A stretch of DNA of 64,000 nt from DATDIC01 sp963777625. Its GTDB lineage: Bacteria; Pseudomonadota; Alphaproteobacteria; Acetobacterales; Acetobacteraceae. The translations under genes were made by a program, and so were the position numbers. The stretch lies in assembly GCA_963777625.1 (NCBI GenBank), contig CAVZRO010000033.1, positions 96,479-160,478 of the forward strand. The letters are read 5' to 3'. Shown here one piece after another: positions 8,503 through 18,505 of this stretch (positions are counted from its first letter, which is position 1; every line of letters begins with the position of its first letter). A model generated the notes under the pieces. That model saw only the letters and a program-made list of their open reading frames with translations, was not told where the DNA came from and made no database searches.

Positions 8503-8760
8503 CTATTGGCGGCGCAGCCAGGTGACGGACGCGAACGCGCCGAGCCACGAGCCGGCCGCGGCGAACAGCACGTAAACGACATTCTGGGTGTAACTGATGA
8601 CTGCGAAGGCGGAGAGAAGGTACCAGATGCCACTCCAGTTGGCGGCCCACACGCGACGACGTGCGGTGACGGCTGCGTTGAACAACACATAGACGGCATC
8701 GGTGACCGCCGTGCACACCAGCACGCCGGCGGCGATGGCCGGATCGATCGCGAGGTTCAT
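8503..8760 (-). CDS. Small integral membrane protein, 85 residues
   Basis: Three predicted membrane helices (about residues 4-28, 42-58 and 62-80) make up nearly the whole protein. The N-terminal TDAVYVLFNAAVTARRR and the central WSGIWYLLSAFAV segments are seen in small hypothetical membrane proteins of alphaproteobacteria. The function is unknown and the gene stands alone on the minus strand. Confidence 0.6.
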   Translation of the reverse strand: MNLAIDPAIAAGVLVCTAVTDAVYVLFNAAVTARRRVWAANWSGIWYLLSAFAVISYTQNVVYVLFAAAGSWLGAFASVTWLRRQ

Positions 8761-9070
8761 CGACGGTTCTCCGTGGATGGGTTGCCGGGCGATGCCCGAC
8801 AGTGATGAGCGCTGGGTTCAGCCTATAGTGCAGCGATCGGGATGCCCGAACGAGCATACCACCGCGAGCGGCAGGCGATGGCGGCTGTCGGCCAGTCAGC
8901 AAGCGCTGAGCGGCTAACCGGCGACATTCAGTATCTTGCCTTGCGCAAACACCGGCCGCGCGAAGGACGACGCCGCAACGGCCGCCAGGCCCGCCCAGCC
9001 TGTTGCGACGAGCCTCGGCGATCGCGCCAGGAGCCACATCTCCCATGGCCGGCGCGACCGGCCGCCAAAT
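8761..9070. other. 310-bp intergenic region, no gene seen
   Basis: Open frames here have no ribosome site, motif or family resemblance. The region lies upstream of the 85-residue membrane protein gene and downstream of the long minus-strand catabolic operon. No convincing hairpin terminator was found by eye. Confidence 0.5.
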
Positions 9071-9886
9071 CTATTCATAAGGTGCAAACTGTTCGGCCCG
9101 CCATTTCAGCGCCGCTGCCAACCCTTCAGTGCGGCGTATCGAATCAAACTTGTCGGCCTCGGGCGAGCCGGTCGCGTCCATGATGGCCGAAGCTTCGGCG
9201 CCATACATGATGGCGCTGCGCAGCCCCATCGTCTCGAACGCCTGGTTGACCGAGCGCTTGTTCCATTTCAGACAATCCAGCGATACGCGCGACATACGTT
9301 TCGCGATCTTGGCGACCTCCTGATGGACGGTGGCTTTCAGGAACACCTTATCGACCAGACCCAGCCGGAACGCCTCGCTGCTGTCGAAACTGTCTCCGGA
9401 GTAAAGAAGCTGGCGGCAGCGCTGGCCGATCAGCCACGGCATGATCATGGTGGCGATGCCGTTGGAAAATCGCGCTTCCACCGCGGCGAAGGTGGATGTG
9501 TCGGAACAGTAGCGGATATCGCAGCACATGGCGAATTCCAGCGCCCCCGCATAGCAGAACCCGTCGATCAGCGCGATCACCGGTTTCGAGCAGTCCCATA
9601 CGGAGTAGGTGAACCGGATGTCCTTCTGCATGCGGGCGCGCCATTCAACCAGCGTGCGTTTGGGACGTTCCGCCGATTCCTTGATGTCGTACCCGGCCGA
9701 GAACGCCTTTCCGCCGGCGCCGGTGACGATCAGGACCCGCACATCGGGATCGGCGTCGGCCGTTGCGACGGCATCCATGATCTCGTCAACCAGTGGCTGG
9801 CTCAGGGCGTTATGCCGTTCCGGCCGGTTCAGCGTAATGGTCGCGACGCGGTCATCGACCGCATAGAGAAGGAATTGATAGCTCAT
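9071..9886 (-). CDS. Enoyl-CoA hydratase/isomerase family protein
   Basis: A 271-residue crotonase-fold enzyme acting on CoA thioesters. It begins VATITLNRPERHNALS, has the oxyanion-hole segment AFSAGYDIKE and the second-half segment IDGFCYAGALEFAMCCDIRY. A Glu (VEARFSNGI) sits at the position of the first catalytic acid of hydratases; the second is not clearly placed, so an isomerase or hydrolase role cannot be excluded. Its ATG overlaps the restored stop of the upstream acyl-CoA ligase gene (CATGA), so it is the last gene of the transporter-ligase-hydratase operon. Confidence 0.85.
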   Translation of the reverse strand: MSYQFLLYAVDDRVATITLNRPERHNALSQPLVDEIMDAVATADADPDVRVLIVTGAGGKAFSAGYDIKESAERPKRTLVEWRARMQKDIRFTYSVWDCSKPVIALIDGFCYAGALEFAMCCDIRYCSDTSTFAAVEARFSNGIATMIMPWLIGQRCRQLLYSGDSFDSSEAFRLGLVDKVFLKATVHQEVAKIAKRMSRVSLDCLKWNKRSVNQAFETMGLRSAIMYGAEASAIMDATGSPEADKFDSIRRTEGLAAALKWRAEQFAPYE

Positions 9887-11975
9887 GTGGTCTCCGATGA
9901 ACGAGCGTGGGGTTCGATCAGCAGGTCCACGCCGACCGCGCCTTCTGGGCCGACGATCAGCGGGTTTATTTCCATCGCCGCGTAGAAATCCGAATACGCC
10001 GCGGCGAAACGCGAGAACGCGGCAATCGCGCGGGCGGCAGCCTCATGTCGCAGCGCGGCCGCCCACGGACCCCGCCGAGCAACGTGGCGGCCTCGGTCTC
10101 CGCTAACATCGCGCGGGCGGTCGCCGCATCGACCGGACCGAGCCGCACACTGACCTTGCGGCTGACATCGACGAGCACGCCACCCGGGCCGACCAGCACG
10201 AAGCTGCCAAAGCCTTTGTGGTTCATGACGCCAACGATCAGCTCCACCCCGTCGGACGCCATGGCCTCAACAACGATCGTTCCACCATCGCCGTCCTTCG
10301 CGTTCTGCTTCAGCGTCGAAGCCAGTGCCTCATACGCTGCGGTCACGCTGGGGGAGTCGACCAGGCCCAGCCGGACCAGGCCGAGATCGCTCTTGTGCGG
10401 CAGGTGCGGCGCAATTCCCTTCATCACGACCGGAAAGCCCAGCTCTCGCGCCGCCATGACCGCTGCATCCGCGCCATCGGCGGCGCGCGATGTCACCATT
10501 GGCACACCCGCCTGACCCAGCACGGCGAAGCGTCCGGGCTGGTCCGCGGGAAGCCCCGTCGGCGCGGCGGGAACGCTGATCCGGGGTGGCGGCGGTGATG
10601 CGGTATCGATCAGCCGCGCAATCGCCGCCAGAGCCGGGCGCATGCCGGACAGATATGGAATGCGCGCGCGGTCCAGAATCGCGCGGACCTCGGCGTTTAC
10701 GCCTGTACCGGCCGTATTGTTGAAGAACACGAGGCGCTTGTCGGTTTCGGCTGCCGCGCATGCCTCGGCCATGATGCACGCATAGGGCACGTCGCCGCCG
10801 CCCTGCCCCGGTGCGTCGATTGAAAACCCGATGGTCCCGATGGAGGCATCATCCAGCAACGCCTGGAGCATCGTTCGGAACCGCTCCGGATTGAAGCCCA
10901 GCCCCCACCCATCCAGAGGATTCCCGATACTGGAATACGGGGGAAACGCCGGGCGCAGCCGCGCCAAGGTATCCGGCGACAGGTTTGCGTACTCAATCCC
11001 GAGTTCGCTCCCGAGATCCGCCATCAACGCCGCCTCGCCGCCCGACAGCGTCAGGGGCACAAAGTGGCGCGTTGGCGGCGGCGCCCGGTTCGCGGCCAGA
11101 AGCGTCGCGGTTTCCAGCATCTCGTCGAGGTCGCTTACGCCGATGATACCGAGGGCGCGGAAATAGGCCTGATACAGACGATGCTCGCCGGCCAGGCTGC
11201 CGGTGTGGGCTTGCACCAAAGCACGGCCGATCTCGCTGCGCCCGAGTTTCAGCGCCACGATGCGCTTGCCGCTCGCCAGTGCCGTCTCGGCCGCCTGCGC
11301 GAACAAGGCGGGGTCGCGAATCGTCTCCAGGAACAGCAGGATGACGCCGACGCGGTCATCGGCGGCGATGTGCCGCAGGTAGTCGGCCACGGTCACCACC
11401 GCCTCGTTGCCGGTGGTGACCAGATAGGAGAAGCCGAGCTTGCGTTCGTCCTCGCTCAGGATCAGTGCGACCGACCCGCTTTGCGAAATCACCGCGACTG
11501 GCCCCGCCGCGATGGGCGAGAAATAGCGCGGGGTCCACATCGCCTTGCGGTCGAGCACATTGACCAGGCCGAGATTGTTCGGCCCGGCAACAGCGACATT
11601 GCGCTGCCGGGCGATAGCGGTCAGGCGACGCTGCAGCTCCCGCCCCTCCTCGTCTCCGTCGGCGTAGCCATTGGCGTTGATGAAGACCGCCTGAATGCCG
11701 GCATCCGCCGCCTGCTCCAGCAGATCCGGCCCGTTCCTTGCCGGCACGCCGAGGAAAGCCGCATCGACCCTCTCCGGCAGCGCCGAGAGCGAAGCATGGC
11801 ACGGCAGACCGCAGACTTCGGTGTAGCGCGGGTTCACCGGGTAGATCGGGCCGGAGAATCCCATCGTCCGCAGGTTGTTGATCACACGCGAGCCGATCGC
11901 ATCCGGCCGTTCCGATGCGCCGACCACGGCGATCGAACGCGGGCTGAGCAGCTTGTGCAAAGTCGAATGGCTCAT
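9883..11975 (-). pseudogene. ADP-forming acyl-CoA ligase (acetyl-CoA synthetase family), frameshifted near the C-terminus
   Basis: The enzyme joins a carboxylic acid to CoA with ATP giving ADP and phosphate. It has the CoA-binding Rossmann domain (residues 10-110, SIAVVGASERPDAIG), the succinyl-CoA-ligase-like domain with the phosphorylated histidine H257 (QAHTGSLAG), and an ATP-grasp domain (about 480-690). The frame is lost between 10050 and 10072, just after LLGGVRG. One missing base (or two extra) explains it, because the other frame continues AAYSDFYAAMEINPLIVGP and stops at 9885-9883, overlapping the hydratase ATG. Without restoration the frame ends at 9966 with a nonsense tail. The start at 11975 overlaps the ATPase stop (ATGA). 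Restored length is about 697 residues. Confidence 0.85.
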
Positions 11976-12811
11976 GATGCGACGATCTCGGCCTGGTTGC
12001 GTCCGGCAACCGGAAACAGTGCGTTCCGCTCGATCCAGGTCTGCAGGAACTGGCGCAGACGTTCGCTTCGCGGGGCGCGGAACAGGGTTTCCGGCGGGCC
12101 TTCCTCGACGATCGCGCCGTGATCGATAAACACCACGCGGCTGGCCACCTGCGCGGCGAACCCCATTTCGTGCGTGACGACCACCATCGTCATGCCCTCG
12201 GCAGCCAGCGACCGAATGACCTGAAGCACCTCGCCCACCAGTTCCGGATCGAGCGAGGAGGTTGGCTCGTCGAACAGGATCACCGACGGATCGATCGCCA
12301 GCGCGCGGGCGATCCCGACACGCTGCTGCTGTCCGCCGGAGAGCTGGGCCGGATAGGCGGACAGCTTGTCCGACAGTCCGACCTTGGCGAGCATGGCACG
12401 CCCGATCCTGCCTGCCTCGTCGCGGCTTTTTCGCTGCACCAGGATCAGCGGCTGCGTCACGTTTTCCAGCACCGTGAGATGCGGCCACAGATTGAACTGC
12501 TGAAACACCATGGCGATGCCGCGCCGCAGACGGTTGATGCGAGCAGTGACGTCAGGTACGCGCTTGCCGTCCGCGGTAATGCGATAGCCGAGCAGTTTAC
12601 CGTTCACCAGCACCGCACCTTCACCATAGTCCTCCAGAAAGTTCAGGCACCGCAGCAGGGTGCTTTTTCCCGAACCGGACGGACCGATCACGCACACCAC
12701 CTCGGACGGATGGATCGCCAGCGAGATCGACCTGAGAACCTGCTGAGTTCCGTACCACTTGGACAGACCGTCCGCGGCAATGACGGGACGCCGATCCGGC
12801 CTGTCGTTCAT
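11972..12811 (-). CDS. Polar amino-acid ABC transporter ATP-binding protein
   Basis: 279 residues of the GlnQ/HisP type: Walker A GPSGSGKSTLLR, Q-loop VFQQFNLWPHLTV, signature LSGGQQQRVGIARALA, Walker B VILFDEPTSSLD and H-loop VVTHEMGFA. The insertion between Walker A and the Q-loop (LLGYRITADGKRVPD) also occurs in the second amino-acid ATPase of this window, so the two are probably closer to each other than to canonical GlnQ. ATG at 12811 overlaps the permease stop (ATGA). It is part of a six-gene operon. Confidence 0.92.
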   Translation of the reverse strand: MNDRPDRRPVIAADGLSKWYGTQQVLRSISLAIHPSEVVCVIGPSGSGKSTLLRCLNFLEDYGEGAVLVNGKLLGYRITADGKRVPDVTARINRLRRGIAMVFQQFNLWPHLTVLENVTQPLILVQRKSRDEAGRIGRAMLAKVGLSDKLSAYPAQLSGGQQQRVGIARALAIDPSVILFDEPTSSLDPELVGEVLQVIRSLAAEGMTMVVVTHEMGFAAQVASRVVFIDHGAIVEEGPPETLFRAPRSERLRQFLQTWIERNALFPVAGRNQAEIVAS

Positions 12812-13476
12812 GCGAGGCCCATCGTGTGACGCGACAGCCGCCGCTCGGCGGCATGACCCAGCCACGCCGTCAATTCCACCAGCAACCAGTAACCGAGCGC
12901 CAACGCCAGATAGGGCTCGACGAAGGCAAACGTCTCCAGCGTCATGCCGGTGACCTGAAACGTCAGCTCGGGGATCGTGATGATCGACAGGATTGCCGTG
13001 TCCTTCAGAATGATGATGAGCAGGTTGATCGAGGGCGGCAGCATCAGCACGAGCGCCTGCGGCATGACGACATGAACAAGCGTATGCTTGGTCGAATAGC
13101 CGAAGGCCCGTGCCGCCTGGATCTGTCCCGCGGGCACACTGGTAAGCCCGGCCCGGAACAGCTCGGCAAAATACGCTCCGCCGTACAGTCCGAGACCGAG
13201 CAGCCCGGCGGCCATCGCGCTCATTGTGATGCCGATCTGCGGGCCGCCATAGTAGAGTAGGAAAAGCTGCACCAGCAGGGGTGTGCCGCGGAACAGTTCC
13301 ACATAGCAGCGAATCGCGACGCGCACACGCCGGGGCCCGAACGTGAGCAGCGTGCCAAGGATTGCGCCGACAACAATGCTGATGGCCGAGCCGGCGATCC
13401 ATATTTCGATCGTGAGCCCCAGCCCGGAGAGCAGCTCCGGGGCGTATTGCACCAGCAAGCGCGGATCGAAGCTCAT
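12808..13476 (-). CDS. Amino-acid ABC transporter permease (HisM/GlnP family)
   Basis: 222 residues with about five membrane helices and the EAA-type loop ARAFGYSTKHTLVHVVMPQAL typical of polar amino-acid permeases. The family segment ELFRGTPLLVQLFLLYYGGPQ is present. It pairs with the second permease upstream to form the membrane channel. Its start overlaps the stop of that permease by four bases. Confidence 0.9.
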   Translation of the reverse strand: MSFDPRLLVQYAPELLSGLGLTIEIWIAGSAISIVVGAILGTLLTFGPRRVRVAIRCYVELFRGTPLLVQLFLLYYGGPQIGITMSAMAAGLLGLGLYGGAYFAELFRAGLTSVPAGQIQAARAFGYSTKHTLVHVVMPQALVLMLPPSINLLIIILKDTAILSIITIPELTFQVTGMTLETFAFVEPYLALALGYWLLVELTAWLGHAAERRLSRHTMGLA

Positions 13477-14149
13477 AGCGCCGGCGTCAGCATGCCGCGG
13501 GACAGTCGTCGTTCCGCGAGGGTTCCGGCCGCCGCCAGAACCAGGTTGATCATCAGGTACACGGCAGCAGCGGTTGAATACCAGAAGATCGGCCGCATGT
13601 TGCGCGCGACGATATTTTGCGTGACCCGCGTCAGGTCGGCGACACCGACCACCGATACCAGCGACGACGCCTTCAGGATGGAGATGATTTCATTGACCAT
13701 CGCCGGGGCGGCCGCACGCAGCGCCTGCGGCAGCAGGATGCGTCGCCAAGTCTGCAGGTTGCTGTAGCCGAAGGCCCTGGCTGCCGCGCGCTGTCCGACC
13801 GGGACGACGAGAAATCCCCCCGCAGGTTCTCCGCCTGATACGCCGCTGTGCAGACCCCGAGCGCGATGGCAGCGGCAACGAAGGACGGCAGATCCAGCCC
13901 GAAGAACGGCAGCAGGTAATACACGACCAGAAGCTGAACCAGCAGCGGCACCCCGCGGAAGATGCTGACGTAGAGCCCGCCCGCCCGACGTGCCAGCCAG
14001 CCCGAAGACAGCCGTGCGGCGCAGACCGGGGCGGCCAGGACGAACCCAAGGATGATCGCCGCGAACGACACCGCGATGGTCATGGCTGCACCGACGAGCA
14101 CCAGCCACAGGCTGACGGCGATCGATGTTGTCCCGAGGAACGCGTTCAC
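13473..14149 (-). pseudogene. Amino-acid ABC transporter permease (HisM/GlnP family), frameshifted in a G6 run
   Basis: The first 120 or so residues (MNAFLGTTSIAVSLW to AYQAENLRG, with SIFRGVPLLVQLLVVYYLLP) read in one frame and the rest (VVPVGQRAAARAFGYSNLQT to SRGMLTPAL) in another. The break lies at six consecutive C on the plus strand (13816-13821). One more base gives a continuous protein of about 225 residues with the EAA loop intact. The binding-protein gene is 15 bases upstream and the partner permease overlaps the end, so the operon context is normal. Confidence 0.85.
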
Positions 14150-14164
14150 GCCAAGCCGCCCGTG

Positions 14165-15013
14165 TCAGTGAACGGGCGGCGGCACATTCTCATACGGCAG
14201 CGTCACCGGTGTTCCGAACCATTTGATCTGCAGGTCCTTGATGGTGCCGTCCTTGTCGAATTTCGTGATCTCGGCGTTCAGCGCATCGAGCAACGGCACC
14301 GAGGCAGGGGTCTTCGGCAGCACCCAGGCCAGATAGGCGGGCGGCCCGAACGGCGGCAGCACCACCTGGAATTGCGGGTTGTTCTTTTGCAGGTACAACA
14401 AATTCGGCAGCGACGTCGCGACGGCGGAAACGCGCCCGGCCGCCAGGTCGGCATAGGCATTGGGGCTGCCGATATAGACCTTGATCTCCTTGGCGCCGCC
14501 GGGAAGCGTCTTGGCGTAATCTTCCAGCGTCTGGAGCTGCTCCGAGCCCTTCGTGCTGGCCACCACCTTGCCCTGGATGTCGGCCGGCTTGGTGATGGAG
14601 TTGTCATCGGCCCGCTTGACGAGTGCCACGGTCGCGTCGCCGATCGGCAATGTCATGTAATAGCGCTCGAGCCGTGCCTTGGACCTGGTGGTTCCAGCAA
14701 CCACCATGTCGAACTTCTTTGCCTCCAGCGCCGGCAAAACGCTGGCCCAGGGAAGATCGACCCAGCTCACCTTCACGCCCCAGTCCTTGGCCATCCGGTC
14801 GATCAGGTCGACGTCGAAGCCCACAGGCTTTTCGCCTTCCAGGAATTCGAACGGCGCAAACTGCAATTCCGTACCGACGACGATCTCGCCGCGCTGTTTG
14901 ATCTTTGCAAATGTATCCTGCGCTATCGCCGGACTGTGCAGAACGAAGACAGAGACGGCGAGGACACAAAAGCCCCAGGCCCATCTGACAGCGTTGAATT
15001 GCAAGTGCGGCAT
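14165..15013 (-). CDS. Polar amino-acid ABC transporter substrate-binding protein
   Basis: 282 residues of binding-protein family 3. The start at 15013 has AGGAG eight bases upstream; the signal peptide ends around SPAIAQ (residue 32). The ligand-domain pattern IVVGTELQFAPFEFLE, GFDVDLIDRMAKDWG and FDMVVAGTTRSKARLERY is typical, and the Arg that normally binds the substrate carboxylate probably lies in that last segment. It is the first gene of the operon that ends with an acyl-CoA ligase and hydratase, which suggests the solute is an acid activated to a CoA ester after uptake. Confidence 0.88.
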   Translation of the reverse strand: MPHLQFNAVRWAWGFCVLAVSVFVLHSPAIAQDTFAKIKQRGEIVVGTELQFAPFEFLEGEKPVGFDVDLIDRMAKDWGVKVSWVDLPWASVLPALEAKKFDMVVAGTTRSKARLERYYMTLPIGDATVALVKRADDNSITKPADIQGKVVASTKGSEQLQTLEDYAKTLPGGAKEIKVYIGSPNAYADLAAGRVSAVATSLPNLLYLQKNNPQFQVVLPPFGPPAYLAWVLPKTPASVPLLDALNAEITKFDKDGTIKDLQIKWFGTPVTLPYENVPPPVH

Positions 15014-15180
15014 TTTGTTGGCTCCTGCGTCTGGCGGCAATCCGGGGAATGTTGGCAGCGTGATGCGGCGTGGCGGTTCCGGTCGGTGGCATCGACCCCA
15101 CATCGGCCATGGCAACATGATCAAGCTCCGCTCTGCAAAGAAACTACAACAGCAACGGCATCAGGCCAAGGCGAAAGGTG

Positions 15181-15849
15181 TCATGGGATGATCTCTCCGC
15201 GCTCGATGGTGTAGACACGCTCCACCAGCGAGACGAGCAAGGCAGGATTGGATTCGGTGATCAGGATCGCCGTATCCGGTCGCTGCCGCCGGAGATTCGC
15301 CAACGTCTCGGCGTAGCGCCGTGCCACCGCGGGCGCGAGTCCCTGGAACGGCTCGTCCAGCAGCAGCAGACGGTCGCCGATCATCAATGCGCGGCCGAGT
15401 GCCGCCATCTTCTGCTGTCCGCCGCTCAACACGCCCGCAGGCCGCCGGGCGAGAGGCTCCAATTCGGGCAGCAGCGTACAGATCGCCGTCAGACGGCGCT
15501 CGACCTCCGCGGCGGCGGCGCCGCACGCCTCGGCCGGAAGCCGCAAATTCTCGGCCACCGTCAGCGTCGCAATCAGCCGCCGGTCCTCCGGGACGTATCC
15601 GGTGCCGAGCCTGGCTCGGCGCGCCGGTTCCCAAGACTCCACCGGCTCACCGCCCATCTGAATGCGCCCGCGGCTCGGGATCAGCCCCATCACCGCACGC
15701 AGCGTCGTCGTCTTGCCGGCGCCGTTATGGCCGACCAAGCCGACGCTTTGCCCGTTCGGCACCATAAGGCTGACACGCCGCAATATGCGGGCGCCGGCCA
15801 AGGTAACGTCGAGTCCGGACACCGAGAGCGCCGGAGCTTTGCCGTTCAC
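15181..15849 (-). CDS. livF: Branched-chain amino-acid-type ABC transporter ATPase, LivF-like
   Basis: 222 residues. Walker A GHNGAGKTTTLRAVMG, signature LSGGQQKMAALGRALM and Walker B LLLLDEPFQGLAP match LivF. The GTG at 15849 overlaps the LivG stop (GTGA); an ATG further upstream at 15927 would overlap livG by about 80 bases. It is the last gene of the Liv-type importer. The signature contains QKM rather than the common QQM, a small deviation. The livF symbol denotes the family role; the solute need not be leucine. Confidence 0.88.
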   Translation of the reverse strand: MNGKAPALSVSGLDVTLAGARILRRVSLMVPNGQSVGLVGHNGAGKTTTLRAVMGLIPSRGRIQMGGEPVESWEPARRARLGTGYVPEDRRLIATLTVAENLRLPAEACGAAAAEVERRLTAICTLLPELEPLARRPAGVLSGGQQKMAALGRALMIGDRLLLLDEPFQGLAPAVARRYAETLANLRRQRPDTAILITESNPALLVSLVERVYTIERGEIIP

Positions 15850-16589
15850 AGCACGCGGGCCTTCACGTCGGGATCCGCCAACACCTCCTGCGGCGGTCCC
15901 ACCCGAAGCAGACGCCCTTCCACCCACACGGCCACGCGGTCGGCAAAGCGCGCGACCACCTCCATGTCGTGTTCCACGAACACCGCACTCACGCCGCGTG
16001 CACGAAGCGCAGCGACAAGGCGCGTCATGAGTCCCAGCTTCTCGGCGCTGCTGACACCGCTGGTCGGTTCGTCGAGAAGCATGATCTGCGGCGACAACGC
16101 CAGCGCCATCGCCACGTCCAGCAGCTTGCGTGAACCTTCGGGGATCGCACGGGCAGGCAATTCTGCCACCAGCTCAAGGTCACACAGCCTGAGCAGTCCG
16201 GCGACCTCGTCGGCAAGTGCGGCGGATGCGAGGGGATGAAACGGACGCCAGAAGCCGGCCCGCCCCGCCGACACGGCGAACCGCAGGTGATCGAGCACGC
16301 TGCGCTGCAGGAAAAGTTGGGGGTGCTGGAACGCCCGGGCGATCCCGATCCGGGCAATTGCCCGTGGGGTCAATCCAAGGATCGACCGGCCGCCGACCCG
16401 GACCTCGCCGCTATCGGGCCGCAAATAGCCGGTGCAGATATTCAGGAACGTGCTCTTGCCGGCCCCGTTTTGACCGATGATGGCAAGGAATTCACCCGCC
16501 GACAGGCCGAGGCTCACATCGTCCACCGCGCGGACGCCGCCAAAGCTGAGATGAAGGTGCGTCGCCTCCAGCAGCACCGCACCGGTCAT
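15846..16589 (-). CDS. livG: Branched-chain amino-acid-type ABC transporter ATPase, LivG-like
   Basis: 247 residues with Walker A GQNGAGKSTFLNICTG, the LivG-like RAFQHPQLF segment, a modified signature region IPEGSRKLLDVAMALA in place of LSGGQ, Walker B IMLLDEPTSGVSS and the VFVEHDMEVV H-loop. Loss of a canonical LSGGQ is common in LivG, where the pattern is usually LPYGxQR; here GSRKLLDVA fits that variant. ATG at 16589 overlaps the permease stop (ATGA). Confidence 0.87.
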   Translation of the reverse strand: MTGAVLLEATHLHLSFGGVRAVDDVSLGLSAGEFLAIIGQNGAGKSTFLNICTGYLRPDSGEVRVGGRSILGLTPRAIARIGIARAFQHPQLFLQRSVLDHLRFAVSAGRAGFWRPFHPLASAALADEVAGLLRLCDLELVAELPARAIPEGSRKLLDVAMALALSPQIMLLDEPTSGVSSAEKLGLMTRLVAALRARGVSAVFVEHDMEVVARFADRVAVWVEGRLLRVGPPQEVLADPDVKARVL

Positions 16590-17563
16590 CGGATGCCGCC
16601 ACGCGGCAACCCGCGCTCCCGCGTTCGCTCGGGCCACAGCGTCGCCGCGCATGTCTCAACCAATCCGGCAAGACCGCCGCGGGCGAACCGGATCACCAGC
16701 AGGATGACCGCGCCCAGCAGGATCTCCCAGCTATTGCTTAGATATTGCGCCGCCGAGATGCTGAGTAGCTCATACAGCGCCGCCCCCAGGAACGGCCCCA
16801 GCACGCCGCTGCCGCCAAGCACCGCGATCACCACGAATTCCGTCGATGTCGTCCAGTAGACGGCATCCGGTGCGACATGCCCGACCGCGGTCGCCGAGAT
16901 CGCGCCCCCGAACCCGGCCAGGAAGCCCGACAATGTGTACGCCTGCAACAATACCCGGTTGGCGGAGATGCCGAGGTATTCGACCCGGATTTCGCGATCT
17001 TCGATCGCACCCAATGCCCAGCCGGCGGGGCTGCGCAGGTAGCGTCTGATAACCACGCCCAACAGCAGTGCGCTGCCGAGGCTGAGATAGAACAGCCAGC
17101 GCCCGAACGCCTGTGGACGAAGCTGCGCGCCGACGACGCCGCTCACGTCCACCACCAGCCCGTCCGAACCGCCGGTCAGGTTGTACGACTTGAGCAGGAT
17201 CGAATATGCGACCATGGCCATCGCCAGGTTGAGCATGGCAAAGAACACGCCGCGGTAGCGCACGACGAACAGGCCGGTCAGAACCGCGGTCACCGCACCG
17301 GCGCCCGCACCGGCCAGCAACAGGACGATACCGAAACGTCCGGCGAGTGGTGAAAGAAAGGCCACTGTGTAGCCGCCGATGCCATAGAACAGGGCATGCC
17401 CGAACGAGATCAGCCCCGCCTCGAGCATCAGGGCGACTGCGAGGCCGGCGAACCCCGCGGATAGCACGATGGTGAACTGGAACGTGTCGCGCGGCAGGAT
17501 CACCGGCAGTACCGCATAGCAGGCGAGCAGAATGGCAAGCGACGCAGCGCGGGCCGCTCGCAT
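16586..17563 (-). CDS. livM: Branched-chain amino-acid-type ABC permease, LivM-like
   Basis: 325 residues and about nine membrane helices. The family segments EAGLISFGHALFYGIGGYT and GALGPFLGAALYELL-like VLGPFLGAALYELL are present. The loop AIEDREIRVEYLGIS matches the LivM cytoplasmic loop. It is separated from livH by a single base and overlaps livG. Confidence 0.9.
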   Translation of the reverse strand: MRAARAASLAILLACYAVLPVILPRDTFQFTIVLSAGFAGLAVALMLEAGLISFGHALFYGIGGYTVAFLSPLAGRFGIVLLLAGAGAGAVTAVLTGLFVVRYRGVFFAMLNLAMAMVAYSILLKSYNLTGGSDGLVVDVSGVVGAQLRPQAFGRWLFYLSLGSALLLGVVIRRYLRSPAGWALGAIEDREIRVEYLGISANRVLLQAYTLSGFLAGFGGAISATAVGHVAPDAVYWTTSTEFVVIAVLGGSGVLGPFLGAALYELLSISAAQYLSNSWEILLGAVILLVIRFARGGLAGLVETCAATLWPERTRERGLPRGGIR

Positions 17564-17564
17564 G

Positions 17565-18479
17565 TCAGATGCTCCGCTGGTGGATGGGACCGAACAGCCC
17601 GACCGGACGGACCAGCAGCACCAGCAGCATGATCAGGAACGGCGCCACGGTGCTGAGCACAGGCAGGAAGAACACCGCCAGGGAATGAGCGATGCCGATG
17701 ATGACCGATGCTACGACCGCCCCTTCGATCTGCCCCAGGCCGGCGATGGCAACCACCGCGAACGACAGCACCAACATGTCGGCGCCGATCCCGATGCTCA
17801 CTCCCACGGTCGGCGATGCCAGCGCGCCGCCAAGCGCGGCAAGCACGGCGCCCAGGGTAAAGCTCAGGACGCGCACCGGTCCGACCCGTATCCCCATTGC
17901 CGATGCCATCTCCGCGTCGGCGGCAACGGCGATCATCCAGCGCCCGGTCCGGCTGTGCCGCAGAAAAACACGCAGCGCGAGCAGCACAAGCGCGGCCAGC
18001 GGCACCAGCAGAAGCTGATAGTTCGTATGCAGAAGGCCGCCGATCCGCGTCGCCCCCAGCAGCCCGAGAGCACCACCGGAGTAATAGGGCGAGGTGCCGA
18101 ACACCAACTTCTGCGCGTCCTCAAGCATCAGGAACGCCGCGAAAGTCGCCAGCAGTTGGATATTCTCCCGACGCGTGGCCGGCTCGATGTCGAAGGTCCA
18201 GCGCAGCAGCAGGCGCTCCAACGGCGGACCGAGCAGGACGCCCACCACCAGCGCGCTCAGGAACAGCCCGGGATAGATGAAATAGTGCGGCAGGCCGATC
18301 GCGCCGATCAGCCCCCAGACCCAGGCGGCCATGAAGGCGCCGATGGCATAGAAACTGCCATGCGCCGCATTCAGGACCTTGAGCACGCCGAAGATCAGGC
18401 TGAGCCCGACGGCGACGAGAAACAGCGTGGCACCCGAGGTCACCCCGTTGATCGTCGCCGAAACGAACTGCCAGAACAT
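17565..18479 (-). CDS. livH: Branched-chain amino-acid-type ABC permease, LivH-like
   Basis: 304 residues and about eight membrane helices. The N-terminal VTSGATLFLVAVGLSLIFGV and LNAAHGSFYAIGAF segments are diagnostic of LivH. The cytoplasmic AVAADAEMASAMGIRVGPVR and the GLGQIEGAVVASVIIG segment also fit. It lies 26 bases after the binding-protein gene in the same operon. Confidence 0.9.
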   Translation of the reverse strand: MFWQFVSATINGVTSGATLFLVAVGLSLIFGVLKVLNAAHGSFYAIGAFMAAWVWGLIGAIGLPHYFIYPGLFLSALVVGVLLGPPLERLLLRWTFDIEPATRRENIQLLATFAAFLMLEDAQKLVFGTSPYYSGGALGLLGATRIGGLLHTNYQLLLVPLAALVLLALRVFLRHSRTGRWMIAVAADAEMASAMGIRVGPVRVLSFTLGAVLAALGGALASPTVGVSIGIGADMLVLSFAVVAIAGLGQIEGAVVASVIIGIAHSLAVFFLPVLSTVAPFLIMLLVLLVRPVGLFGPIHQRSI

Positions 18480-18505
18480 TCCGGCTGCCGACCGGCTCCT
18501 TCCGC

